From: Xanthomonas pisi DSM 18956
GTDB lineage: Bacteria > Pseudomonadota > Gammaproteobacteria > Xanthomonadales > Xanthomonadaceae
Direction: 5' to 3'
Assembly: GCF_001010415.1 (NCBI RefSeq)
Contig: NZ_JPLE01000021.1
Location: forward strand, 1-61,902
DNA: 61,902 nt
The notes below the pieces were generated by a model, which made no database searches, was not told the origin of the DNA, and was given only the letters and a program-made list of their open reading frames with translations. The stretch's first letter is position 1, and every line of letters starts with the position of its first letter. The position numbers were made by a program, and so were the translations under genes. Positions 45,829-55,194 of the stretch are shown here, piece after piece.

Positions 45829-46810
45829 GTGCCACGCGCGGCACGGCGCTCAAGCTCGTCGAGTGCATTTCCTTCTCCCTCCGGGAGAAGGTGCCCGAAC
45901 GGCGGATGAGGGTACGGTCACCAGGGATTTCCAGCAGGTGCACCTGTAGACCATGCACGAATTTGAAGCATGGCTTTCAGGCGTTAGCGCTCAAGCCACA
46001 GCGCTCAAGCCACAGCGCTCAAGCCACAGCAAAGTCAAAGGCTTCCGCGCCCTTCGGACACGGGTGACTTTTGTCTTGGCAAAAGTCACCAAAACCGCTG
46101 TCGCCTGACGCAATCCGGCGCATACAGCCGCGCCGGTGCCCTGCGCTCCTCGTCACGCGCGGCACGGCGCCCAAACGCGCTGCATGCTTTTCCTTCTCCC
46201 TCCGGGAGAAGGTGCCCGAAGGGCGGATGAGGGTACGGTGACCAGGGATTTTCGGCAGGTGCACCTGTAGACCATGCACGAATTTGAAGCATGGCTTTCA
46301 GGCGTCAGCGCTTAAGCCACAGCGCTTAAGCCACAGCGCTTAAGCCACAGCAAAGTCAAAGGCTTCCGCGCCCTTCGGGCACGCGTGACTTTTGTCTTGG
46401 CAAAAGTCACCAAAACCGCTGTCGCCTGACGCAATCCGGCGCGATACAGCTGCGCCGGTGCCCTGCGCTCCTCGCCACGCGCGGCACGGCGCCCAAACGC
46501 GCTGCATGCTTTTCCTTCTCCCTCCGGGAGAAGGTGCCCGAAGGGCGGATGAGGGTACGGTTACCAGGGATTTCCAGCAGGTGCACCTGTAGACCATGCA
46601 CGAATTTGAAGCATGGCTTTCAGGCGTCAGCGCTTAAGCCACAGCGCTTAAGCCACAGCAAAGTCAAAGGCTTCCGCGCCCTTCGGGCACGGGTGACTTT
46701 TGTCTTGGCAAAAGTCACCAAAACCGCTGTCGCCTGACGCAATCCGGCGCGATACAGCTGCGCCGGTGCCCTGCGCTCCTCGCCACGCGCGGCACGGCGC
46801 CCAAACGCGC
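45829..46810 (+). repeat. 322-bp tandem repeat array (three full copies plus a partial)
   Basis: CCTTCTCCCT recurs at 45871, 46192 and 46514, giving periods of 321 and 322. Each unit contains a CTTCTCCC-TCC-GGGAGAAG hairpin, a GGTGACTTTTG...CAAAAGTCACC hairpin and a nested run of a 14-base unit (AGCGCTTAAGCCAC) present 3, 3 and 2 times. No ORF continues through all units. It fills most of the 1.4-kb gap between the GntR gene and the HAD gene. Confidence 0.92.
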
Positions 46811-46885
46811 TTCGCTCAAACAAGGGCGCCTCTTCGGCCACGCGTGACTGCGGTGCTCGGCTTGCTTTAAGGCGACTTGGGTGAA

Positions 46886-47010
<125 letters not shown>

Positions 47011-47180
47011 ACTGAAGACAGCATCTGCTCACTACGCGAACACCAACATCAGCGAGCGCCAGGGCGGGGCCAAGAAGGGGATGCCAGTGTGCCGATCACC
47101 GGCCGCTGCCGAGTGCAAACCCTTGCCTATGTCTCCGTCGTCAAAAGCAGGTGCCCAAGCGCGACTGCGCGTAGCCGTTG

Positions 47181-47804
47181 CTAGCGCATGCCCAGTGCCA
47201 GCAGCTCGTCCACGCGTTCGATCAGCGAGGTTGCGGCCAGGCCGGCAAAGACCTCCGGATGTGCATAGCCCCAGGCGACGGCGGCAAACGGCAGGCCGAG
47301 CCGTTGGGCCGCTTCCCAGTCGGCGACCTGGTCGCCGACGTAGACCGCCTGCGCCGGGGTGTGTGAGGTCGCACGCAAGACGCGTCGTAGCGCCCGCTGT
47401 TTGCCCAGCAGGTGCGCGCCGCCCTCGATGACGGCGAACTTCGTGCTCAGGTCCTCGCCCAGGGCGCGTTGTACGTTGTCCACCGAATTGGACGACACCA
47501 CCGCCAGGCGCGTGCCACCGGCGTGCAGCGCGCTCACGGTTTGCGCAATGCCGGGAAACAGCGCCGCCGGTGGCGCAGAGCGCATCAGGCGGATGAAGTC
47601 GGCCGCCACCAGCGGCACCCGCCAGGTGGGCAATCCCGATTGTTTGAGCAGCTCGCGCGTGGTCAGCCGGCGCGCGGCGTCCACTTCATGGGCTTGTGCT
47701 GCGCGGAACCCATGCCGCGCGGCCAGTGCGCGCTGCGTGCTCAGAAAGAAACCGAACGAATCGGCCAGGGTGCCGTCGAAATCGAAAATGATCAGGGCAG
47801 GCAT
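47181..47804 (-). CDS. HAD-superfamily phosphatase (phosphoglycolate phosphatase-like)
   Basis: 207 residues. HAD motif I is IIFDFDGTLADS (Asp nucleophile D8), motif II is VVSSNS near residue 102, motif III the Lys of LGKQRAL near residue 133, motif IV YVGDQVADWEAA near 157. The cap is a small helical insert (C1). It resembles HAD proteins of the Gph/YjjG group. It is read on the minus strand, separate from the regulatory module upstream. Substrate unknown; small phosphomonoesters are usual. Confidence 0.87.
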   Translation of the reverse strand: MPALIIFDFDGTLADSFGFFLSTQRALAARHGFRAAQAHEVDAARRLTTRELLKQSGLPTWRVPLVAADFIRLMRSAPPAALFPGIAQTVSALHAGGTRLAVVSSNSVDNVQRALGEDLSTKFAVIEGGAHLLGKQRALRRVLRATSHTPAQAVYVGDQVADWEAAQRLGLPFAAVAWGYAHPEVFAGLAATSLIERVDELLALGMR

Positions 47805-47898
47805 TGCGACGCAGCGAGCACGGCGTCATAGCCTAACCGGGCCCGCACACACGCCGCACGCACACACGTCCCCACGTGTGCGCGCAGGCGATGCGGCT

Positions 47899-48318
47899 TC
47901 AGGCTTCGGCGAAATGCGACACGATGGGCGCATCGCTGTGCGCGCTCTGTTCGATGACCTTGCGCTGCATCGCCGCCAGATAGGCGTCCAGCTCTTCGGT
48001 GGAGGCGAACACATCGCTCAGCGGCACCGCCTTGACCATGTCGAAGACCTTGCGGATCTGCGGCTGCGGGTTGGCCACCAGCACCTTGCCGTGACGCGTG
48101 GCCAGCGCCTTGCGCGCCTTGAAGATGCAGCGGATGCCGGCGCTGGAGATGTATTCCAGCGCGGTCAGGTCCAGCACCAGCGTGGTGATCAAGGTGCCCA
48201 GCAACGGCGACAGCGCCGCGTCCAGGTCCTGATAGGTATGGGTGTCCAGGCGTCCGGTCAGGATGACGCGTTGGCGGGTGTCTTGCGGCGGGTCGATCTG
48301 GATGGCGAGCGTGGTCAT
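47899..48318 (-). CDS. STAS-domain anti-sigma factor antagonist
   Basis: 139 residues with a STAS domain; LVLDLTALEYISSAGIRCIFKARK contains the phosphorylatable Ser in the usual SSAG context near residue 60. It is the last gene of a three-gene unit coupled by ATGA overlaps with a HATPase kinase and a SpoIIE phosphatase, the set-up of partner switching: the kinase would phosphorylate this protein and the phosphatase reverse it. The output target is not encoded nearby. Confidence 0.9.
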   Translation of the reverse strand: MTTLAIQIDPPQDTRQRVILTGRLDTHTYQDLDAALSPLLGTLITTLVLDLTALEYISSAGIRCIFKARKALATRHGKVLVANPQPQIRKVFDMVKAVPLSDVFASTEELDAYLAAMQRKVIEQSAHSDAPIVSHFAEA

Positions 48319-48746
48319 GACAAAGCCTCGGGGACAGGGGCGTACGGGTGCAGCAGGGTGACGCGCACGATGTTGTATGCACCATCGCGGCGGTAGTCGA
48401 TGTGATCGGCGAACTGATGCACCAGAAACAAGCCTAAACCGCCGATCTGGCGATCGTCGAGCTCGCTTGTCACATCGGGCATTGGCGCAGCGCACGGGTC
48501 GAACGCAGTGCCGGGGTCGTGCATCTCCAGTACCAGCGCCTGCGGGTCCAGTTGCAGCTGCAAGCGCAGCGGCTGTTCGGCGCATTGCCCGTGAGTGAGG
48601 GCATTGCAGCCCAGCTCTTCCACGATCAGCCGGATCTGGCCGATACGTTCGGCATGCAGGCCCTCGCGGGTGAGCGAGTCTTCCAGCGCGTCGTTGGCGC
48701 CGGCCAGCTGGGCCAGCGACGGTGCAATGGCCAGATCGAACTTCAT
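48315..48746 (-). CDS. Serine-protein kinase/anti-sigma factor (HATPase_c, RsbW-like)
   Basis: 143 residues of the GHKL ATPase fold. The N box is LIVEELGCNALTHG (E near residue 42, N near 46), followed by EMHDPGTAFDP (G1) and GGLGLFLV (G2). RsbW-like kinases bind a sigma factor or other output protein and phosphorylate the STAS antagonist. ATGA overlaps connect it to the SpoIIE gene before and STAS gene after, so all three are expected in stoichiometric translation. Confidence 0.9.
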   Translation of the reverse strand: MKFDLAIAPSLAQLAGANDALEDSLTREGLHAERIGQIRLIVEELGCNALTHGQCAEQPLRLQLQLDPQALVLEMHDPGTAFDPCAAPMPDVTSELDDRQIGGLGLFLVHQFADHIDYRRDGAYNIVRVTLLHPYAPVPEALS

Positions 48747-50737
48747 GGGCGGGTTGCCTTTCCGGGAACGTCCCGGCCGGTCTCTGCGACCCGTCCAGCA
48801 TGCTCCTGACGCAGCCGGATCGCCAGCAGGGTGATGTCGTCGTACGGCTCGGCGTTGCCGGTAAAGCGCGCGATGTTGGCAATCACTGCCTTGCATTGCG
48901 CCGCCGCACTGCGGCGCGGGTGCAGCGTGGCCAGCAGCCGCTCCAGCCCGTAGCTGGCGCCGTGCTCGTCCATCGCCTCGGTCACCCCGTCGGTATACCC
49001 CAACAAGGTCTGCCCGGCGGTCATCCGGCCCTGCAGCACCGGGAAGGAGGTCTGCGGTTCGATCCCCAGCGGTGGGCCGGTTTCCAGCGGCAGGGTATGT
49101 GCCTTGCCGTCGATATCGATCAGCAACGGCGGCTCGTGCCCGGCGCTGGCCAGCCAGTAGTCGCCGCTCACCACATTGATCAGTCCGCACAGCACGGTGG
49201 CGAACATGCAGGTGTCGTTGTTCTCGGCCAGTCGCGTGGAGGCGGCGATCAGGATGCCGTCAGGGCGCGTGTGCCGGCGCGCGGCGATTTCCAGCACGCT
49301 GACCGCGCGCGCCATGAACAGCGCCGCCGGCACGCCCTTGTCGGACACATCGCCGACCACGAACCACAGCAGCCCCGGCTCGGTTTCGACGAAGTGGTAG
49401 AAGTCGCCGCCCACCGCCTTGGCCGGCTCTAGCCAGGCGCAGGTTTCCAGATGCGAACTCGCACGGTCGAAGGTGCGCCCGGACGGCAGCATCGCCTGCT
49501 GGATCTCGCGCGCAATCTGCAGCTCGCTGTGCATGCGTTCGCGCGCGGCGGTCATCTCGCCGATCTCGGCGATATGGTGACGGATCGCATCGCGTGCGCT
49601 GTCGAACGCGCGCGCCATCACTCCCACTTCGTCGTTGCGCTCGATGTGCCGTAACGGGTACTCGAATTCGCCACGACGAAAGTGCTCGGCGGTGTCGGTC
49701 AGTTCCTCGATCGGCCGCGTCAACTTGCGCGTGATCCGCACCATCAGCCACCACCAGACGGCCGCACCCACCAATGCGGCCGCAGACACCCATGCGGCCA
49801 GCCAGTTCAGGCCAGACAACACGTAGCCTTCCGAGGCCGACAGCACGAACGTCCAGCCGCTGTGCCCGACTGCCGCGCTATGGGTCAGAAAACGCTCGCC
49901 GTCGGGCGCAGTGTGGGAGAACGAGATCGGCTGGCCGGCCGCCATCGCACGCTGCAACGGCGCCAGATCCGGTCGCGAACGCGCCACATAGCGATCGAGC
50001 GTGGTGTGCAGATCCAGCGCCGGATCCGGGCTGAACACCAGCATGCCCTCCGGCGACAGCAGCATCGGCCGGATACCGATATCGCGCGGCAACTGGTCGA
50101 TGATCTCGCGCAGATGCCGCAACGGCAGATCCGCACTCACCATGCCCACCGGCGACGCATCCGGCGCATCGCCCGGCCGCCGCAGCGGCAGGTTGTAACT
50201 GGTGTACAGCTCGTTGCCGCCATTGGTGTTGAGGTACGGCTCGGACCACCACGCGCGGCCTTCGCGCTGGGTGCGCAGGTACCACGGCATCGCGCGGTAG
50301 TCGTAGCCCAGGTCCTGCACCGATTTCTCCAGCACGCGCGTGCCGTCGCGATGCACGTACCAGACAAACCCCGTGTCGCCGGCTTTTTGCGTCCGTGGTT
50401 CGATGATCAGCCGCGCTGCACCGATGTCCGGGTCGCCACTGAGCGTGGCCAGCAACAACGCGCGCAAGTTGAACGGCTGCAACCCCACCGCACCACTGCT
50501 GGCCGCCAGCGTGCGCCCGCTCACCTGCACCGAATCCAGCATCGCCGCCAGGCTGCGCGCGGTCTGCTCGGTCAATCCGTCCACTTCCACGCGCGCCGCT
50601 TCCACCAACTCAGCGCGCGCGCCCAGGTAGAACACCGTGCCCAGCACGCTCAGCAACACCACCAGCACCGCGGTGGCGGCGAGCAATACGCGCATGCGCA
50701 GGCTATGCCGCCAGTGCACGCGCGCAATGACAGCCAC
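48743..50737 (-). CDS. Membrane sensor with HAMP and SpoIIE (PP2C) phosphatase
   Basis: 664 residues: first transmembrane helix (VLLAATAVLVVLLSVLGTVFYL), a periplasmic dCache-like sensor to about residue 300, a second helix (AALVGAAVWWWLMV), HAMP (about 325-375), a coiled linker with REIQQAMLPSG, then the SpoIIE phosphatase (AVGGDFYHF near residue 440, VVGDVSDKGVPAALFMA near 455, LGYTDGVTEAMDEHG near 600; the Asp metal ligands are present). It should dephosphorylate the STAS protein encoded two genes downstream when an extracellular signal is bound. First gene of the module. Confidence 0.93.
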   Translation of the reverse strand: MAVIARVHWRHSLRMRVLLAATAVLVVLLSVLGTVFYLGARAELVEAARVEVDGLTEQTARSLAAMLDSVQVSGRTLAASSGAVGLQPFNLRALLLATLSGDPDIGAARLIIEPRTQKAGDTGFVWYVHRDGTRVLEKSVQDLGYDYRAMPWYLRTQREGRAWWSEPYLNTNGGNELYTSYNLPLRRPGDAPDASPVGMVSADLPLRHLREIIDQLPRDIGIRPMLLSPEGMLVFSPDPALDLHTTLDRYVARSRPDLAPLQRAMAAGQPISFSHTAPDGERFLTHSAAVGHSGWTFVLSASEGYVLSGLNWLAAWVSAAALVGAAVWWWLMVRITRKLTRPIEELTDTAEHFRRGEFEYPLRHIERNDEVGVMARAFDSARDAIRHHIAEIGEMTAARERMHSELQIAREIQQAMLPSGRTFDRASSHLETCAWLEPAKAVGGDFYHFVETEPGLLWFVVGDVSDKGVPAALFMARAVSVLEIAARRHTRPDGILIAASTRLAENNDTCMFATVLCGLINVVSGDYWLASAGHEPPLLIDIDGKAHTLPLETGPPLGIEPQTSFPVLQGRMTAGQTLLGYTDGVTEAMDEHGASYGLERLLATLHPRRSAAAQCKAVIANIARFTGNAEPYDDITLLAIRLRQEHAGRVAETGRDVPGKATRP

Positions 50738-50929
50738 GCTGTCGGCGGGCGATGTGAGAACCGTGGCGATAACACGCTCCCCTGGCGGATAGCGCTGATC
50801 ATCGCAGTTTTCCTGCCGGCGACAACTGCCCGATGCCCGCTCACGGCGGCCTCATCCTCAGCTGCCGTAAATTGACCCGTCCGGCTCGAGCCAACTAGAT
50901 TGAGCCCCCTATCGCCATGGAGGCCGGCC

Positions 50930-51598
50930 TTGCGCCTGATTCTCACACCGAGCCTGCTGGCCCTACTGCTTACGGCCTGTAACGCCCCGGAGACCAGCAT
51001 GACCCAGACCCTTTCCCCCGCAACCGAGGCCACTGCAGAAGCCGACGTCGAGGCCGGTGGCCGCGGCCTTGCCAAGCTGAATCCCAACCCGCGCAAGGCA
51101 TACGCGCTGACGGTCACGTTGGACAAGGCGCCAGGCAGCTTTGCGGCAGTGAATGGGTATGCACAGTACGACGTCAGCAACGACAGCGAATGCGGCCAGA
51201 TTCATCCGCAGACAGGCGTCGGGCAGCGCATCACGAGCAGTGAGCCGGTCGTGCTGAAAAAAGTATCCGAGCAAGAATATCAAGGAGTCATCCACCTCGA
51301 TCTCATGCTGGATGAGGATTACTACGGGCGAGGGCAGTGTCATTGGGAAATGACGGGGGCACGTGTTTCTCTGAAGGCCAGTGGAAAAAAAGAGGAAACC
51401 GCATTTTTACCGTTTATCGAGACCAAGGATGTCATCGCCGGCAAACCCGTCACTCTGTATTTCTGGAAGGGTGGCTATCCCAAGGAAGATATCGAGGACT
51501 ACGCCGACAACGGTTTGCCCTCGGCGTCGGAATTCAAGCCTGAGCTGCGCGATGAATTGTTCTCGGTCACTCTTGTCGCCAAAGAGGTTTCGCCGTGA
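50930..51598 (+). CDS. Lipoprotein, probable immunity protein of the adjacent effector (X-Tfi)
   Basis: 222 residues from a TTG at 50930, 6 bases after GGAGG; this start gives a compact lipoprotein signal with lipobox LLTAC. A TTG at 50900 is also open. The mature domain has no recognised fold (KAYALTVTLDKAPGSFAA, DYYGRGQCHWEMTGARV). Its TGA overlaps the GTG start of a lipase effector (GTGA). Lipoproteins directly before XVIPCD effectors are usually periplasmic immunity proteins, which is the inferred role. Composition is somewhat AT-richer than neighbours. Confidence 0.72.
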   Translation: MRLILTPSLLALLLTACNAPETSMTQTLSPATEATAEADVEAGGRGLAKLNPNPRKAYALTVTLDKAPGSFAAVNGYAQYDVSNDSECGQIHPQTGVGQRITSSEPVVLKKVSEQEYQGVIHLDLMLDEDYYGRGQCHWEMTGARVSLKASGKKEETAFLPFIETKDVIAGKPVTLYFWKGGYPKEDIEDYADNGLPSASEFKPELRDELFSVTLVAKEVSP

Positions 51599-52920
51599 AG
51601 CCTACCTCGCAGCAATACGCCATTCTTTCCAACGAGGGCTACGTCGATCACAAGGTCGGTAAGCGTGGCCCTGGTGACCGTGAGCGAGTGGATGTTGGCG
51701 GCGAGAGTTACGAAATTCTGGAGCACGTCAACAATCGAAAGACGGGCTATCAGGGAACGATCTATCAACGTGTTGGCGGCGGAGATATCGTCGTCGCTCA
51801 CCGGGGCACCGAGGAAATCCTGCGTGACGCGGTGCAGGCAGACGGTTCCATGGTGTTTCAGCGCATCAACCCGCAAGCCGATGATGCGATAGCCCTGACA
51901 AAAAGTGCACTTGGCTATGCGGCCAAGCAGGAGCAGCGTACTGGGCACGCTCCTGAGGTCACGGTGACTGGTCACTCGCTGGGCGGAGCGCTTGCGCAGG
52001 TCAGCGCGCACCACTTCGATCTGAAAGGGGAAACCTTCAACGCTTACGGCGCAGCGAGCCTGGCGTATCGCATTCCAGAGGGTGGCACCAGCGTGGTTAA
52101 CCATGTCATGGCCGCCGATCCTGTAAGCGCAGCATCTCCGCATTTCGGAGAGGTGCGCGTTTATGCCAGGCCCAACGAGATCGCAACGCTGAGTGCCTTG
52201 GGCTACAGCAACAGCAAGGTGAATTTCCTGATTCCCGATTCACCTGTGGCCTCTGCTGTCAATTCGTTGGGTTCGCACACCATCAAAAACTTTCTGGATG
52301 AGCGTTCTCCGCTTAATGACCCGCAAGCGCGTCAACTTGCAGATCAAAATAAGAGAATGATCAACGAGTACAGATCTGATCTGGACGAGATCCGGACGGG
52401 GATCACCTTGTTGAGCCGGGGGCCGAAGGGCCTGGGCCAGGACGCCATCGACGCCATCCGCGGCCCGCTCGCCCCGGGCGAGCCGGCCAGGCGCGACGCG
52501 CGCGAGCACGGCAACGACCATACCTCGCTGCGTATCGATCAGCCCGGGCACCTGGGCAACCCCTTGTTCCAGGATGCGCAGCGCGGTGTGCATGCGCAGG
52601 ACGCACGCGCCGGGCGCACATCCGACCAGCAGAGCGCGCAGTTGTCCGGCTCGCTTGCCTCGGAGATGCACGCCGCCGGCGGCCAGCGCATCGATGCGGT
52701 GATGATGAGTCAGGATGCCGCTCGCACGTTCGCCGTGCAGGGCCGCGTGGACGACCCGGCGCAACTGCGTGTGAGCGTGGACACCATGACCGCCATGAAC
52801 ACGCCACTCGAACAGAGCAGCCAGCGCGTGGCCGACAATGCCGCACGGCAGTCGGTGGCATTGGAACAGCAGCAGACCCAGACCCAGCAGCAACAGCAGG
52901 GCGCCCGCGCGCTGGGCTGA
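51595..52920 (+). CDS. Class-3 lipase-like antibacterial effector with XVIPCD (X-Tfe)
   Basis: 441 residues. N-terminal lipase fold: TGHSLGGALAQ with nucleophile S128, preceded by IVVAHRGTEEI, fits class-3 lipases/phospholipases. The C-terminal 150 residues (about 291-441; NDHTSLRIDQPGHLGNPLFQ, RTSDQQSAQLSGSLASEMHA, AFAVQGRVDDP, TPLEQSSQRVADNAARQS) fit the XVIPCD, the secretion signal recognised by VirD4 of the bacteria-killing type IV system of Xanthomonadales. GTG start overlaps the immunity gene stop. No signal peptide, as expected. Phospholipid is the likely target in a rival's envelope; secretion itself is inferred. Confidence 0.85.
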   Translation: MKPTSQQYAILSNEGYVDHKVGKRGPGDRERVDVGGESYEILEHVNNRKTGYQGTIYQRVGGGDIVVAHRGTEEILRDAVQADGSMVFQRINPQADDAIALTKSALGYAAKQEQRTGHAPEVTVTGHSLGGALAQVSAHHFDLKGETFNAYGAASLAYRIPEGGTSVVNHVMAADPVSAASPHFGEVRVYARPNEIATLSALGYSNSKVNFLIPDSPVASAVNSLGSHTIKNFLDERSPLNDPQARQLADQNKRMINEYRSDLDEIRTGITLLSRGPKGLGQDAIDAIRGPLAPGEPARRDAREHGNDHTSLRIDQPGHLGNPLFQDAQRGVHAQDARAGRTSDQQSAQLSGSLASEMHAAGGQRIDAVMMSQDAARTFAVQGRVDDPAQLRVSVDTMTAMNTPLEQSSQRVADNAARQSVALEQQQTQTQQQQQGARALG

Positions 52921-53702
52921 GTGCGCTCATGCAGGCGTGCCGTCATGGCGCCCGGTGGCTCGGCTGCCATCCGTTACGCGGCGCCGCCTCCATCTGCCAA
53001 GCGCCTCCATCGCAGGGTGCACACACAACGCCGGCTTGCCCGGCGTTGTGTCGTTCGGTCGCCGACGCGCCTGCGGCGAGGGCGTGCCGCGTGCGCCGAA
53101 CGGGCAGGGCATCGGGCAGCCGGAGTGCCCCGATGCCCGCCAGGCGGGTACCGCCGAACTGGAATCGCCCACGGTGCTGCGCGGCGCGCCGCTGACGTTT
53201 ATCCAGTTGGTGCGGCTGTTCCAGCATCGGCAGTCCGCCCAAGCCGATGCGCGCGGTCAGCGTGCGGCGGTGATTTGCACTTCCGGCAGCGCGCCCGACT
53301 GCCGCGATGCCCGTAGCACGTTGCCGCGTCGCATCGGGCCGGGTCCCGGTGCTGTCGCAGCGATCTGGTCATGCGTGTCGCTGCCGCGACTGCGCGCGTG
53401 GAGCAGAGGCTTTGCGCAATACCGCGCCGGTTTCCTGCTGCACCCGCACAACACTGTGCTGTCGCACACCAACGTCAGGTCGCTGGCGCAGGCTTTTTCC
53501 GCCGCGAGATATGCCGCATTCGCCCAGCACCTATAGCGAGCGCGACCGCGTTGCGCAGCCGTGCTGGAATCGCCCCCGTTTCGCGGCGTGCCTGGCCGTC
53601 GCAAGCATCGCCCGCATCGCCACGCATCACGCGGCGGATTCGGGAGGGGATCAGGCAGGGCGCCATCTGGCGCGACATCCATCGATCAAGGGAGAGGGTT
53701 TC
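52921..53702. other. Spacer after the effector gene
   Basis: 782 bases with no supported gene. An open frame to 53536 (start 52838) lacks family character. The perfect hairpin at 53023-53051 is listed separately. Confidence 0.5.
53023..53051. terminator. Perfect 12-bp hairpin after the effector gene
   Basis: ACACAACGCCGG and CCGGCGTTGTGT form a perfect 12-bp stem with a 5-base loop (CTTGC), 103 bases past the effector stop. No T-run follows, so it may be a terminator of the Rho-assisted kind or another structured element. Confidence 0.4.
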
Positions 53703-54707
53703 ATGCGCATTTTTCGTACCGGGTACAGCCGTTTGCTGCTGGTGCTGTTGCTGGGGCTTGTCAGTGCCGGTGCCGGCGCGCAAGGCATCGCCAAGGGCGC
53801 CGACGTCAGCTGGCTCAATCAGCAGGCAGCCAACAATCCGCCGCAGCTGTTTCACGATGCCTCGAACAAGACCACCGACTTCATCAAGCTGTTCAAGGAC
53901 GTCGGCGGCAACGCCATTCGCCTGCGCGTGTGGGTCAACCCGTCCGGCGGCTGGAACGACGGCCGCGACACCCTGGACAAGGCCAAGCGCGCCGCCGCCC
54001 AGGGCATGCGCATCATGATCGACTTCCATTACAGCGATACCTGGGCAGACCCTGACGATCAGCACCGTCCGGCGGCCTGGGCCGGCCACTCCGTGGCCCA
54101 GCTCAACACCGACGTGTACAGCCATACCCAGGGCATCCTCAAGTACCTCAAGGACAACGGCATCACCGTCAGCTGGGTGCAGGTGGGCAACGAGATCAAC
54201 GCCGGCATGTTCTGCGACAAGTGCACGCAGCCGGTGAACTTCGCCAACGTGGCGCAGTTCATCAACAGCGGCTACAACGCCACCAAGGCGGTGTACCCCA
54301 ACGCCAAGGTCATCGTGCATCTGGCCAACGGCTACGACAACGCCAACTTCCGCTGGTTCTTCGACAGCCTGCGCTCGGCTGGCGGCAAGTGGGACGTCAT
54401 CGGCATGTCGCATTACCCAAAGGCCAGCAGCTGGCAGCAGACCAACGGGCAGCTGGACACCAACATGCGCGACATGATCTCCCGCTACGGCAGCGACGTA
54501 ATCGTGGCCGAGGTCGGCATGGACTGGCAGCAGGCCGCCACCACCCGCGCCATGCTCACCAACCTGCTCAGCCGCAGCAACGCGATCGGCTCGCGCGTCC
54601 TCGGCGTGTTCTATTGGGAACCCAACGCCTACCCGGGCTGGCAGGGCTACACCATGGGCGCAGTCAACAACAACGGCCAACTGACCGAAGCGTTGCAGGC
54701 GTTCTGA
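53703..54707 (+). CDS. Secreted endo-beta-1,4-galactanase (GH53)
   Basis: 334 residues. Signal peptide (LLLVLLLGLVSAGAGAQG) then a single GH53 TIM barrel. Family marks: GADVSWLNQQ at the mature N terminus, NAIRLRVWVNPSGGWNDG near residue 80, WVQVGNEINAGMFCDK near 160 (acid/base Glu in GNE) and VIVAEVGMDWQQ near 270 (nucleophile Glu). It degrades galactan side chains of plant pectin, in line with a plant-associated life. GGGAGAG precedes the ATG. Monocistronic. Confidence 0.94.
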   Translation: MRIFRTGYSRLLLVLLLGLVSAGAGAQGIAKGADVSWLNQQAANNPPQLFHDASNKTTDFIKLFKDVGGNAIRLRVWVNPSGGWNDGRDTLDKAKRAAAQGMRIMIDFHYSDTWADPDDQHRPAAWAGHSVAQLNTDVYSHTQGILKYLKDNGITVSWVQVGNEINAGMFCDKCTQPVNFANVAQFINSGYNATKAVYPNAKVIVHLANGYDNANFRWFFDSLRSAGGKWDVIGMSHYPKASSWQQTNGQLDTNMRDMISRYGSDVIVAEVGMDWQQAATTRAMLTNLLSRSNAIGSRVLGVFYWEPNAYPGWQGYTMGAVNNNGQLTEALQAF

Positions 54708-55194
54708 CCGACGCGCGTCCAATCGTTCGGCTTTCGTCCGTTCGTCCCGCCCTCTCTCGGTGCGGGATCAAAGCCCCTCTCCCTCGGGCGAGAAGGCATG
54801 GCTTGCGCGCCACTGGCGCGCGTGACTTGGAGCGCCCGCGGCGCAAGCGCGGGCCGGGGCGCGGAGCGGGTGGTGAGGGTACGAGGCGAAGCCCTCGTGT
54901 TGATTACAACTGCACGAGGCTTCGCCCGTACCCTCATCCGCCCCTGCGGGGCACCTTCTCCCGATGGGAGAAGGGCGCATGCGGCGGCTCTGGCGCGTGG
55001 CGGCCCTCATCCTTTGGTCGTACACCGGTCGCGCCCGCGTGTGTAGCACCCGCCATCGCTCCGCCCATGCACACACCGTCCCATTCCATACGCCACCGTA
55101 GCGAGGAATGGCAACAGGTGCGTGCGGTACACTTGCGGGTTCACGAATTCACGATGTCGACACACCCGCGGGGTGTGTCCCCCCGGGAGCGCTA
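54708..55194. repeat. Hairpin-rich intergenic repeats before aceE
   Basis: A long inverted repeat pairs 54875-54899 with 54914-54936 (GAGGGTACG...CGTACCCTC), followed by GCCCC/GGGGC and CCTTCTCCC/GGGAGAAGG hairpins to 54977. The CTTCTCCC...GGGTACGG segment is the reverse complement of part of the 322-bp array unit at 45.9 kb, so both belong to one repeat family. No gene. Confidence 0.75.

Noticed and set aside
45829..46810. CRISPR array
   Set aside because: The repeats are contiguous 322-bp units with a nested 14-mer, not 25-40 base repeats separated by unique spacers, and no cas gene is present.
52838..53536. 232-codon frame after the effector gene
   Set aside because: It begins inside the effector in another frame and shows no family features. 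I considered a broken second immunity or effector gene but saw no XVIPCD or lipoprotein signal.
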